DNA of 64,000 bases from an uncultured Veillonella sp. (GTDB taxonomy: Bacteria > Bacillota > Negativicutes > Veillonellales > Veillonellaceae): contig UPXS01000002.1 of assembly GCA_900538355.1 (NCBI GenBank), positions 62,001 through 126,000 on the forward strand. The letters are read 5' to 3'. Below are positions 34,870 to 44,227 of the stretch, one piece after another. Both the position numbers and the translations under genes were made by a program. The notes beneath the pieces were generated by a model. The model saw only the letters and a program-made list of their open reading frames with translations, was not told where the DNA came from and ran no database searches. Each line of letters begins with the position of its first letter. Position 1 is the stretch's first letter.

Positions 34870-36063
34870 ATGACAGACTTCAATAAAAGTATTGAAACTT
34901 TAAAAGGCTTAGACGTTAGCAAAATGTACGGCGAAGATTTCTTCCTTACATGGGAAAAATCTGAAGATGAATTAAAAGGTGTTTGGGCAGTAGCTGATGC
35001 GTTACGTGCTCTTAGAGAACGCAATATTTCCACTAAAGTATTCGACAGCGGCCTAGGCATTTCCTTATTCCGTGATAACTCCACAAGAACTCGCTTCTCC
35101 TTCGCTTCTGCTTGTAACCTCTTAGGTCTTGAAGTACAAGACTTGGATGAAGGTAAATCCCAAATCGCTCACGGTGAAACAGTTCGTGAAACAGCAAACA
35201 TGATTTCCTTCATGGCTGATGTTATCGGTATCCGCGATGATATGTACATCGGTAAAGGTAATGCTTACATGCATCAAGTATCCGATGCAGTAAAAGAAGG
35301 TCATGAAGATGGCGTATTAGAACAACGTCCTACACTTGTGAACTTACAATGCGATATCGACCATCCAACACAAATCATGGCTGATGCAGCTCATATCATC
35401 AAAGAATTCGGTGGTGTAGAAAACCTTAAAGGTAAAAAAATTGCTATGACTTGGGCGTACTCTCCATCTTATGGTAAACCTTTATCCGTACCTCAAGGTG
35501 CTATTGGTTTATTCACTCGTCTAGGTATGGAAGTTGTATTAGCACATCCAGAAGGCTACGAAGTAATGCCGGAAGTTGAAGAAATTGCTAAGAAACAAGC
35601 TGAAGAAAGCGGCGGTTCCTTCCGTAGAACTAACGACATGAAGGACGCTTTCAAAGATGCAGATATCGTATATCCTAAGAGCTGGGCTCCATTTGGTGCG
35701 ATGGAAAAACGTACGAAACTATATGGCGAAAACGACCATGAAGGCATTAAAGCATTAGAGAAAGTTCTCCTTGAAGAAAATGGTAAACATAAAGATTGGG
35801 CATGTACCGAAGAGATGATGAGTCTCACTAAAGACGGCAAAGCTCTTTACTTACATTGCTTACCAGCAGATATTACAGGTGTAAGTTGTGAAGAAGGCGA
35901 AGTAGATGCAACAGTATTTGATCGCTATCGCATACCTCTTTATAAAGAAGCAAGCTACAAACCATATGTTATTGCAGCGATGATCTTCTTAAGCAAATTT
36001 AAGAATCCTGTAGAAACTTTAAAAGAATTAGAGCGGAAGGGAACTGATCGAGTTCAACCGTAA
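34870..36063 (+). CDS. ygeW: YgeW family carbamoyltransferase
   Basis: A 397-residue member of the knotted ATCase/OTCase superfamily, close to E. coli YgeW (396). The carbamoyl-phosphate loop is RDNSTRTRFSFA and the late motif is LHCLPADI. The family substrate is not firmly known; in this context it is expected to make carbamoyl phosphate from a carbamoylated intermediate, which YqeA (next gene) can use to make ATP (inference). GAGAGG precedes the ATG. A terminator-like hairpin follows, so the distal genes may be expressed at a lower level. Confidence 0.92.
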   Translation: MTDFNKSIETLKGLDVSKMYGEDFFLTWEKSEDELKGVWAVADALRALRERNISTKVFDSGLGISLFRDNSTRTRFSFASACNLLGLEVQDLDEGKSQIAHGETVRETANMISFMADVIGIRDDMYIGKGNAYMHQVSDAVKEGHEDGVLEQRPTLVNLQCDIDHPTQIMADAAHIIKEFGGVENLKGKKIAMTWAYSPSYGKPLSVPQGAIGLFTRLGMEVVLAHPEGYEVMPEVEEIAKKQAEESGGSFRRTNDMKDAFKDADIVYPKSWAPFGAMEKRTKLYGENDHEGIKALEKVLLEENGKHKDWACTEEMMSLTKDGKALYLHCLPADITGVSCEEGEVDATVFDRYRIPLYKEASYKPYVIAAMIFLSKFKNPVETLKELERKGTDRVQP

Positions 36064-36073
36064 AGTAAAGTTT

Positions 36074-36104
36074 AGGGGCCATCCGCGGTGATGGCTCCTT
36101 TTTA
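36074..36104 (+). terminator. Terminator-like hairpin between ygeW and yqeA
   Basis: GGGGCCATC and GATGGCTCC pair around CGCGGT and are followed by five T. It may reduce transcription into yqeA and the genes beyond. Confidence 0.7.
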
Positions 36105-36132
36105 TTCTAAATAGTTTGTTATGAGGCATAAC

Positions 36133-37068
36133 ATGAAAAAAAGAGTTGTAGTAGCATTAGGCGGGAATGCATTAGGCAATTCCCTTCCAGAACAAAAAAT
36201 TGCCGTAAAAAGTACAGCTAAAACAATCATTGATTTAGTAGAAGCTGATTGTGATGTAGTTGTAACACATGGCAATGGCCCTCAAATTGGTATGATCAAC
36301 AATGCGATGGCAGCGTTGACACGTGAAGTAAAAGGCCAACCAAATACACCATTGTCCGTATGTGTGGCAATGAGCCAAGCATATATTGGATATGACTTAC
36401 AAAATGCGCTTCACGAAGAATTGTTAAATCGTGGTATAGAACATTTGCCAACTATGACAATGGTTACGCAAGTATTAGTTGATCAAAATGACCCTGGTTT
36501 TAAAAATCCTACAAAACCAATTGGTCACTTTATGACTAAAGAAGAAGCTGAATATGCAGAAAAAAATTACGATTATGTTGTAAAAGAAGATGCTGGCCGC
36601 GGTTATCGCCGTGTAGTAGCATCCCCAGCACCTAAAGAAATTATCGAAATCGAAGCGATTAAAGGCTTAGTAGGTAAACAATTAATCGTTGCTTGTGGTG
36701 GTGGTGGTATCCCTGTAACTAGAGAAGGTAATGAACTTCATGGTGCAGCAGCCGTTATTGATAAAGACTGGACTAGTAGCTTGTTAGCACAAGAAATTGA
36801 TGCTGATGTACTTGTTATCTTAACAGCGGTTGAAAAAGTAGCCATTAATTTTGGTAAAGAAAATGAAAAATGGCTTGATGAAATCACAGTTGCAGAGGCT
36901 AAAGAATATGCAGCAGCAGGCGAATTCGCAGAAGGTTCTATGAAACCAAAAGTAGAAGCTGCCATTGCATTTGCTGAATCTAAAAAAGGCCGTGTTTCCA
37001 TTATCACATTATTAGAAAAATCTAAGGATGGTATAGCAGGAAAAACAGGCACGCGTATCGTATTATAA
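36133..37068 (+). CDS. yqeA: Carbamate kinase
   Basis: A 311-residue carbamate kinase, matching YqeA/ArcC length. The N-terminal VVVALGGNALGNSL, the VTHGNGPQIG loop, KEDAGRGYRRVVASP and CGGGGIPV are the classic motifs. It makes ATP from carbamoyl phosphate and ADP. The ATG at 36133 is used because GAGG lies 8 bases ahead; an ATG at 36121 overlaps this site. It lies between ygeW and ssnA, where it can harvest energy from the carbamoyl group released during purine breakdown. Confidence 0.94.
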   Translation: MKKRVVVALGGNALGNSLPEQKIAVKSTAKTIIDLVEADCDVVVTHGNGPQIGMINNAMAALTREVKGQPNTPLSVCVAMSQAYIGYDLQNALHEELLNRGIEHLPTMTMVTQVLVDQNDPGFKNPTKPIGHFMTKEEAEYAEKNYDYVVKEDAGRGYRRVVASPAPKEIIEIEAIKGLVGKQLIVACGGGGIPVTREGNELHGAAAVIDKDWTSSLLAQEIDADVLVILTAVEKVAINFGKENEKWLDEITVAEAKEYAAAGEFAEGSMKPKVEAAIAFAESKKGRVSIITLLEKSKDGIAGKTGTRIVL

Positions 37069-37120
37069 TAATATATAGATTTATAAGTATGCATCCAACG
37101 ATTCGTTGGGGAGGTGCCCT

Positions 37121-38449
37121 ATGATTATTTTAGGAAAAGGTACTGTTATTACTCGCGATACTGATAGACCTATCATTTATGATGGCGCTGTTGTTATTGA
37201 CGGAACTCAGATTATTGATATTGGCGCATATGATGAATTATGCAAAACATATAGAGACGCAGAAGTCATTGATGCTCATGGCGGCTTGATTATGCCAGGC
37301 TTTATTAATGCACATCATCATATTTACTCCGCTCTTGCACGAGGCTTATCCTTACCAGGTCCAGCACCAACAAACTTTGGTGAAATTTTAGAAGGCCTAT
37401 GGTTCTATTTAGATAATAAGCTGACAGCTCCAGATGTGAAGGCAAGCGCATTGCTTACATATTTAGGTTGTATCGAAAATGGTGTAACTACTATTTTTGA
37501 CCACCATGCAAGTTATGGCGAAACAGCTAATAGCCTATCTATTATTGCAGATGTAGCAAAACAGTTTGGTGTTCGCTCTTGTTTGTGCTACGAAGTGTCT
37601 GACCGTAACGGTGTTGATCAGATGAAATCCGCTGTTGCAGAAAATGTACGTTTTGGTAAAGAGGCTAAAAAAGATCCATCTAGACTCGCTGCTATGATGG
37701 GCTTACATGCATCCTTTACATTAAGTCCTGAAACATTAGATTATGTGAAAGCACAAAATGAAGACAAGTTAGGATATCACGTTCATGTTGCTGAAGGCCC
37801 AGAAGATGTGGCAGATAGTAAAGAAAAATATGGCATGACACCTGTTAGACGACTTGTAGAAGCTGGTATTTTAGGACCTAAGAGTATCGCTGGTCACTGC
37901 GTACACGTAACTGACCAAGATGTGGAATTATTAAAAGAATCTCAAGCTAAGGTTGTTCATAACCCTGAAAGTAACATGGGTAATGCAGTAGGCACAACAG
38001 ATATCTTGAAGCTTTTAGGTGCAGGTATCACAGTTGGCCTTGGTACAGATGGCTATACAAATGACATGCTAGAGTCCTACAAAGTTGCAAATTGTCTTGT
38101 AAAACATGAGCAACATAAACCATATGTAGGCTGGGGTGAAGTTCCTCATATGCTATTTGAAAATAACCGTAAAATGGCGAATGAATTCTTTGATACTACA
38201 GTAGGCATCCTTAAAAAGGGTGCTGCAGCTGACGTAATCGTTCTTGATTACGCAGCACCAACACCACTTGATGAAAATAACATCAATGGTCACTTATTAT
38301 TCGGTGCTAATGGTATGTATGTGGTAACAACTATTAGTGATGGTGTACCACGTATGATTGATCGTAAATTACAAGGCATCGACAAAGCTGAAGTAATGAA
38401 CGAAGTTTTAGCAACATCTAAAGGTTTATGGAAACGACTAAACCCATAA
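37121..38449 (+). CDS. ssnA: SsnA-type amidohydrolase
   Basis: A 442-residue metal-dependent aminohydrolase, exactly the length of E. coli SsnA. Metal ligands appear in FINAHHHIYSAL, YHVHVAEG, GHCVHV and GLGTDGYTND. The family deaminates or opens purine-like rings, and SsnA is part of the genetically defined uric acid set. GGGGAGG precedes the ATG at 37121. It begins 52 bases after yqeA and is followed by the short ygfK. The exact substrate is unproven. Confidence 0.92.
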   Translation: MIILGKGTVITRDTDRPIIYDGAVVIDGTQIIDIGAYDELCKTYRDAEVIDAHGGLIMPGFINAHHHIYSALARGLSLPGPAPTNFGEILEGLWFYLDNKLTAPDVKASALLTYLGCIENGVTTIFDHHASYGETANSLSIIADVAKQFGVRSCLCYEVSDRNGVDQMKSAVAENVRFGKEAKKDPSRLAAMMGLHASFTLSPETLDYVKAQNEDKLGYHVHVAEGPEDVADSKEKYGMTPVRRLVEAGILGPKSIAGHCVHVTDQDVELLKESQAKVVHNPESNMGNAVGTTDILKLLGAGITVGLGTDGYTNDMLESYKVANCLVKHEQHKPYVGWGEVPHMLFENNRKMANEFFDTTVGILKKGAAADVIVLDYAAPTPLDENNINGHLLFGANGMYVVTTISDGVPRMIDRKLQGIDKAEVMNEVLATSKGLWKRLNP

Positions 38450-38477
38450 CGCAAGCGCTTTAAAGGAGTGTGACATT

Positions 38478-40169
38478 ATGAGTGACATTATGTATCCGGT
38501 AAGTTTCGGAAAATTGATGAACCACATTATGACTGAGTACAAGATGTACAATCGTATTTATAATGTAAATAAAATTCATCGTATCAATCATGAACAACGT
38601 TTACCAATGTTTGGTAAATCTATTGAAAATCCTGTAGGTCCAGCAGCAGGTCCTAATACACAGTTGGCACAAAATATTGTGGCATCTTATGTAGCAGGTG
38701 CTCGTTGCATCGAATTAAAAACAGTACAAATCATGTACGGTGAAGAACTAGGTATTCCTAGACCTTGTATCTACTCTGTAGACGAAACATACAACGTAGA
38801 ATGGTCTTCTGAATATAGCTGTGATGAAGCTGCTGATGAATATATCAAAGCATGGTTCGCATTAAAATTAATCTCTAAAGAATTAGGCTTAGGCGATCCA
38901 GATGGTTTCCTATTCATCATGAGTGTTGGTTACAACTTGGCTGGTATTAAGAGCCCTATGGTTGATAAATTCATCAACACAATGCGCAGTGCATCTCAAT
39001 CTCCTATGTGGGATACTTGTAAACAATGGTGCCTTGACCATGTAGATGAATTTGAACATATCGATGCTGATTATATCAACTCTATTAGTGATGAACTTTG
39101 CCAAGCAATTACATTGTCCACAATGCACGGTTGCCCAGCAGAAGAAATCGAATCTATTTGTTCTTACCTTATCAGTGAAAAAGGCCTTCATTTATACTTG
39201 AAATGCAATCCTACATTGTTAGGTCCAAAACGCATTAGAGAGTTATTAGATAATGCAGGCTTTGAATATATTGACTTTGAAGATCACCAATTCGAAGTTG
39301 ACCTTCAATTTGATAAAGCTGTTCCAATGTTAGAACGTCTTATCGCTCTTGGTGAAAAACACAACAAGATCTTTGGCGTTAAATTGACAAATACATTCCC
39401 TGTACAAATTCACAACAATGAATTGCCAGGTGAGCAAATGTACATGTCTGGTAAATCCTTGTTACCTGTAACAATTGGTGTAGCTGAGCTCTTAAGTGCT
39501 CAATTCGGCGAACGTTTACCAATGTCTTATAGCGGTGGTGCTGTAAAACAAAATATCAAAGCTATCTTTGATTGTGGTATCTGGCCTGTAACAGTATGTA
39601 CAATTCTTCTTCAAGGTGAAGGCTACAATACATTTAAAGGTTTAGCCGATGAAGTAGAATCTACTGATTACAACGCTGCTTTGAAAGTTCATAAAGATTT
39701 AATCGCTAAACTTGCAAAAGACATTAGTGAAAATAAAATCTTCAAGAAGAGCGATGCAATGAAGAAAAAACGTGAAGCAATGCCATCCTTCCCAGGTACA
39801 CGTAGTTCTGATTATCATTGCCGTGTAACATGTGGCTCTTGTGTTCGCGTATGTCCTAATAGATGTAATGAAGTCGTTACTGTAAATGATGCTAAATTGA
39901 TTATTCATATTGATCAAAGCTGTAATGAATGTGGTAACTGTGCATGTCATTGCGTTGAACCTTGTCAACCATACAAGGATCGCATTACATTCTTCCACAA
40001 TGCCGAAGCTTTAGCAGATAGTACAAATGATGGATTCTACATCACAGGCACTAGCTGTGGTTATCGCTTCAAAGGGGAAGAAGCCGTATGTGACATCGAT
40101 GCATTACCTGAAGAATTGAAAGGAGTCGTACATGCCTTCTGTAAAGAGCATGTGTACTATGTATCATGA
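38478..40169 (+). CDS. ygfK: Short YgfK-like Fe-S protein lacking the FAD/NAD(P)H domain
   Basis: A 563-residue protein, whereas E. coli YgfK is about 1030. Residues 1-440 match the dihydroorotate-dehydrogenase-like barrel (ENPVGPAAGPNTQLAQN, LSTMHGCPAEEIES, KLTNTFPVQIHN, LPMSYSGGA). Then, without a break, comes the ferredoxin end: C448, C452, C455, C459 and C482, C485, C488, C492. The GltD-like FAD/NAD(P)H module that sits between these parts in E. coli is missing. The frame is intact at the join, with a lysine-rich linker near KKSDAMKKKREAMPS. It may reduce a pyrimidine-like or uric-acid-derived ring using electrons from ferredoxin (inference). It overlaps hyuA by four bases. Confidence 0.85.
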   Translation: MSDIMYPVSFGKLMNHIMTEYKMYNRIYNVNKIHRINHEQRLPMFGKSIENPVGPAAGPNTQLAQNIVASYVAGARCIELKTVQIMYGEELGIPRPCIYSVDETYNVEWSSEYSCDEAADEYIKAWFALKLISKELGLGDPDGFLFIMSVGYNLAGIKSPMVDKFINTMRSASQSPMWDTCKQWCLDHVDEFEHIDADYINSISDELCQAITLSTMHGCPAEEIESICSYLISEKGLHLYLKCNPTLLGPKRIRELLDNAGFEYIDFEDHQFEVDLQFDKAVPMLERLIALGEKHNKIFGVKLTNTFPVQIHNNELPGEQMYMSGKSLLPVTIGVAELLSAQFGERLPMSYSGGAVKQNIKAIFDCGIWPVTVCTILLQGEGYNTFKGLADEVESTDYNAALKVHKDLIAKLAKDISENKIFKKSDAMKKKREAMPSFPGTRSSDYHCRVTCGSCVRVCPNRCNEVVTVNDAKLIIHIDQSCNECGNCACHCVEPCQPYKDRITFFHNAEALADSTNDGFYITGTSCGYRFKGEEAVCDIDALPEELKGVVHAFCKEHVYYVS

Positions 40170-41515
40170 TTATCATACAACAAGGGGACTTGGTCTTAAC
40201 TGATCGAATCCTTACCGGAGATTTACTTATCGATGGCGACAAAATTGTCGCCATTGATGAACACCTTTCTATTCCAGAAGGGGCTGAAGTTATTAATGCA
40301 AAAGGTTGCTATGTGTTCCCTGGATTCATAGATCCTCATACACACTTTCAGATGACAAATGCCTTAGCGTCTACTGCGGATGATTTTGATAGTGGTACAA
40401 AAGCCGCTATTCTTGGTGGGACAACATCAATCATTAATTTTGCTTCTCCTGAGGAAGGATCCCTTTGTAAAGGTTTAGAGGTTCACAAGGAGCGTGCTGC
40501 AGGGCATTGCTCCTGTGATTACAAATTCCATATGGAACTTGTAGAAATGAATGAAGATGTAGCCCGTGAGATACCACAGGTCGTAGAGGCTGGTGTATCA
40601 TCCTTTAAAGTGTACTTAGCCTATGGTTTCCGTTTAACAGATCGAGAAATTTATGATGCTATAGAGGCAATCAAACCTACAGGAGCTCTCGTTGGAGCAC
40701 ACTGTGAAAATGGTGATCTCATCGATGCACTCGTAGCTGATAAACGTAAACGTGGTGAATTAGATGTAAGCAATCATCCACTCACAAGACCTGCCATGAT
40801 TGAATCGGAAGCGATTAAGCGTTTTAGTACAATAGGTGCTGCATTAGAGTATCCAGTACATATCGTTCATGTAAGTTCTAAAGAGGGTATAGAAGAGGTT
40901 ATTCGGGAACGAGACCTTGGACATAAAGTGACTTGTGAAACTTGCCCACAATATTTGGTGCTTGATGAATCACGATATACATTGCCTGATTTTGAAGGTG
41001 TTAAATATGTGATGAGTCCACCGCTGAGAACGATACAAGATCAAATGGCATTAAAGAATGCATTAGTAAATGGTCTATTCCAAACGATTGGTTCTGATCA
41101 TTGTAGCTTTACCTTTAATGATCAAAAATTAAAGAGTCGACATGACTTTACCCGTATTCCCGGCGGTATTCCAGGTGCAGAGGAACGGGGCATCATCGCT
41201 TATAATGTGTTGGTAAATCAATGCAATATGAGTGCTGTAGATTTTATGAAATTAGTTAGTGAAAACCCTGCAAAACTTTATGGTATGTACCCTAAGAAGG
41301 GAACATTAGCCATAGGTAGCGATGGGGATATTACAATTGTTGATAAGCGCATTGAGCATGTGCTTTCAAAAGAGTCCGCCCATACAAAGGCTGACTATAT
41401 ACCTTATGAGGGCATATCCGTAACAGGAAAAGTTCGAGATGTTATCCTTAGAGGTCACCATGTGGTACAAGATGGATCCTTATTAGAATCATATCTTGGT
41501 GAATGTATTCCTTAA
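40166..41515 (+). CDS. hyuA: Dihydropyrimidinase/hydantoinase family protein
   Basis: A 449-residue amidohydrolase that opens cyclic ureides. The metal site is seen in DPHTHFQM, the carbamylated lysine in SSFKVYLAYGF, histidines in GAHCENGDLI and VHIVHVSS, and the aspartate in TIGSDHCSF. It is fused translationally to ygfK by an ATGA overlap, which suggests that it works on the YgfK product. HyuA is one of the genes found in known anaerobic uric acid clusters. Length and motifs are regular, with no sign of decay. Confidence 0.92.
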   Translation: MIIIQQGDLVLTDRILTGDLLIDGDKIVAIDEHLSIPEGAEVINAKGCYVFPGFIDPHTHFQMTNALASTADDFDSGTKAAILGGTTSIINFASPEEGSLCKGLEVHKERAAGHCSCDYKFHMELVEMNEDVAREIPQVVEAGVSSFKVYLAYGFRLTDREIYDAIEAIKPTGALVGAHCENGDLIDALVADKRKRGELDVSNHPLTRPAMIESEAIKRFSTIGAALEYPVHIVHVSSKEGIEEVIRERDLGHKVTCETCPQYLVLDESRYTLPDFEGVKYVMSPPLRTIQDQMALKNALVNGLFQTIGSDHCSFTFNDQKLKSRHDFTRIPGGIPGAEERGIIAYNVLVNQCNMSAVDFMKLVSENPAKLYGMYPKKGTLAIGSDGDITIVDKRIEHVLSKESAHTKADYIPYEGISVTGKVRDVILRGHHVVQDGSLLESYLGECIP

Positions 41516-41532
41516 TGAGAGGAGGGCTATAT

Positions 41533-44082
41533 ATGTACCGCTTTCAAGTGAATGGCACCCAACATGAGGTTCAAGAGGATCAACGTTTAATTGATTTCTT
41601 GAGAGCTGATTTGAAATTGACGGGCACTAAAGAAGGTTGTAGTGCTGGTGCTTGTGGTACGTGTACAGTAATTATAGACGGAAAAAAAGCAAAGGCTTGT
41701 GTAACTAAATTATCCCAATTAGATGGTAAATCAGTAGTAACAATTGAGGGCTTATCTGAACGGGAAAAAGCGGTATACACCTATGCTTTTGGTGAATGCG
41801 GAGCGGTGCAGTGTGGTTTCTGTATCCCAGGTATGATTATTAGTGCAAAAGTTTTGATTGATGAAAATAATGACCCTACACCTGACGATGTTAAAAAAGC
41901 TATTTTAGGCAATATCTGTCGTTGTACTGGTTATGTGAAAATCGAAGAAGGCATTATGCTGGCAGCAAAAATGTTCCGTGAGAACTTACCAGTTCCTGAA
42001 AAGGATAATAATGGTGCTGTAGGTGCTCCTTTACCTCGTGTTGACGTAGAGGAAAAAGCACTTGGTACTGGCCAATATGCTGACGATATTCATATGGATG
42101 GTATGATTTACGCAAAAGCGTTGCGTTCTAAATACCCTCGTGCTAGAGTCGATCGCGTTGATGTGTCTAAAGCACTTGCACATCCTAAGTGTGTAACGGC
42201 TTTGACTGCTAAAGATGTACCATTCAATAAGACTGGTCACTTAGTGCCAGACTGGGATGTACTCATCGCAGAAGGTGATAATACTCGCTATGTTGGCGAT
42301 GCAATTGCATTAGTAGCAACTACAGAAAAGAAATATTTGGACGAAGTTCTTGCTCTCGTTGAAGTTGATTATACAGAGTTAGAGCCTGTAGTAGACCCAT
42401 TAGAAGCATTGAAACCGGATGCACCTCAATTACATCCAAATGGAAATGTATTGACTCGTCAAACATTATCTCGTGGTGATGTAGATAAGGCTATTGCTGA
42501 GGCCGCATTTGTAGTGACAAATCACTATTCCACACCTCAAACCGACCATGCATTCATGGAACCTGAATGTGCTGTAGCATATCGTGAAGGCGATGTAATT
42601 CATTTACATTCCGGTAGCCAAAATGTTTACGATGATCGTCATGAAGTATCTCGTATGCTTGGCATTCCTGAGGAATCTGTAAAAGTTCATAGTATGCTTG
42701 TAGGTGGTGGCTTTGGTGGTAAAGAGGACATGAGCGTACAGCATCATGCATCTCTTGTAGCTTGGCTCACAGGCAAACCAACTAAGGTTCTCTTCTCCCG
42801 TCAAGAAAGTCTTAATATTCATCCTAAACGACATGCGATGGAAATGGATATTACTACGGCTTGTGATGCAGAAGGTAACTTGGTAGCAAGTAAGGTGAAC
42901 ATCGTATCTAACTGTGGTGCATATGCATCCTTAGGTGGTCCTGTACTTCAACGTGCAGGTACACACTCTTGTGGTCCTTACAAATTTGATAACTTTGCCT
43001 TTGATGGTGTTTGCGTTTACACAAATACTGTTCCTGGTGGTGCATTCCGCGGGTTCGGTGTAACACAAACCATCTTTGGTCAAGAACAAAACATTGATGA
43101 ATTAGCTGCATTGGTAGGCATGGATCCTTGGGAGTTCCGTTATAAAAACGTTGTTCGCCCTGGTGATTCTTTACCAAACGGCCAAATTTGCTCCGAAGAA
43201 ACTGCATTAGCAGAATGTTTGGAAGCAGTAAAAGATGCATACTATGCATCTGACCGTACAGGTCTTGCAGTATGTTTGAAAAACAGTGGTATCGGTGTAG
43301 GTTTACCTGATACTGGTCGCGTTATCTTAGAAGTACGTGATGGTAAAGTTCGTATCCGTACAGGTGCAGCATGTATCGGTCAAGGTATGGCTACTATGGC
43401 TACTCAAGTACTTTGTGAAACAACTGGTTTAACAGCGGATAAGGTATTTGTAGAACGTCCTGATACAGTACGTACTCCAGACTCTGGTACAACTACTGCA
43501 TCTCGTCAAACAGTATTTACTGGTGAAGCAACGCGTAAAGCAAGTCTTCGCTTAAAAGAAATGTTAGAAACTAAGACCTTAGAAGAATTGAATGGTGTAG
43601 AAATTTATGAAGAGTTCCTTGGTGCAACAGATCCATTCAACTCTGATAAACCACATCCAAAAAATCACGTTGCTTATGGGTATGGTGCATGTGTAGCTAG
43701 AATTGGCGAAGATAATAAAGTTGCTGAGCTTCATGTAGCATATGATGTAGGTCGTGTAGTTAATCCTCAATCTTGCTCTGGTCAAGCTGAAGGCGGTGCC
43801 ATCATGGGTATGGGCTATGCCGTTACAGAGGACTTCCCTTATAAAGATGGTTATGTAACAGCTAAATATGGTACGTTAGGCCTTCTTAGAGCTACACAAT
43901 GTCCTCCAATTCATGTAAGCCTTATTGAAAAAGGGACACCAGAACAATATGCATACGGTGCCAAAGGTATTGGTGAAATCTCCAGTATTCCAATTGCTCC
44001 GGCCATTGCAAATGCGTATCGTCGTATCGACGGAGAACCACGTAGGTCCTTGCCGATTCAACATACAGGTTATAAAAAATAG
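41533..44082 (+). CDS. xdhD: Fused 2Fe-2S/molybdenum xanthine dehydrogenase (selenium-dependent type, XdhD-like)
   Basis: An 849-residue protein. The first 160 residues carry two 2Fe-2S clusters (C36, C41, C44, C56 and C94, C97, C129, C131). The rest is the molybdenum part, with GGGFGGKED, GGAFRGFGVTQ and the glutamate-bearing GAKGIGEISS. It resembles the Se-dependent molybdenum hydroxylase group and E. coli XdhD, oxidising xanthine or a related purine. No FAD domain is fused, and no FAD subunit gene lies nearby. AGAGGAGG precedes the ATG at 41533. The selenium is a labile ligand, not a selenocysteine; no in-frame TGA is seen. Confidence 0.9.
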   Translation: MYRFQVNGTQHEVQEDQRLIDFLRADLKLTGTKEGCSAGACGTCTVIIDGKKAKACVTKLSQLDGKSVVTIEGLSEREKAVYTYAFGECGAVQCGFCIPGMIISAKVLIDENNDPTPDDVKKAILGNICRCTGYVKIEEGIMLAAKMFRENLPVPEKDNNGAVGAPLPRVDVEEKALGTGQYADDIHMDGMIYAKALRSKYPRARVDRVDVSKALAHPKCVTALTAKDVPFNKTGHLVPDWDVLIAEGDNTRYVGDAIALVATTEKKYLDEVLALVEVDYTELEPVVDPLEALKPDAPQLHPNGNVLTRQTLSRGDVDKAIAEAAFVVTNHYSTPQTDHAFMEPECAVAYREGDVIHLHSGSQNVYDDRHEVSRMLGIPEESVKVHSMLVGGGFGGKEDMSVQHHASLVAWLTGKPTKVLFSRQESLNIHPKRHAMEMDITTACDAEGNLVASKVNIVSNCGAYASLGGPVLQRAGTHSCGPYKFDNFAFDGVCVYTNTVPGGAFRGFGVTQTIFGQEQNIDELAALVGMDPWEFRYKNVVRPGDSLPNGQICSEETALAECLEAVKDAYYASDRTGLAVCLKNSGIGVGLPDTGRVILEVRDGKVRIRTGAACIGQGMATMATQVLCETTGLTADKVFVERPDTVRTPDSGTTTASRQTVFTGEATRKASLRLKEMLETKTLEELNGVEIYEEFLGATDPFNSDKPHPKNHVAYGYGACVARIGEDNKVAELHVAYDVGRVVNPQSCSGQAEGGAIMGMGYAVTEDFPYKDGYVTAKYGTLGLLRATQCPPIHVSLIEKGTPEQYAYGAKGIGEISSIPIAPAIANAYRRIDGEPRRSLPIQHTGYKK

Positions 44083-44227
44083 AATATTTGCTTAGTGGAG
44101 AGGGGCTACGGCCCCTGTCCATCAAGGTTCCCACGTGAAGTCTATGAGATTTTTAAACTCTATCAAGTACGATAGTATGACTATATTATTTACTAGTAAC
44201 TAAAACGTAAGATATGAGGTGATTCTT

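Noticed and set aside
38478..40169. Frameshifted or broken ygfK
   Set aside because: The frame is intact across the join, no remnants of the missing domain exist in any frame nearby, and hyuA overlaps the stop codon. A clean variant is more likely.
41533..44082. Selenocysteine in the selenium-type xanthine dehydrogenase
   Set aside because: No in-frame TGA codon is seen; this enzyme group uses a labile selenium ligand.
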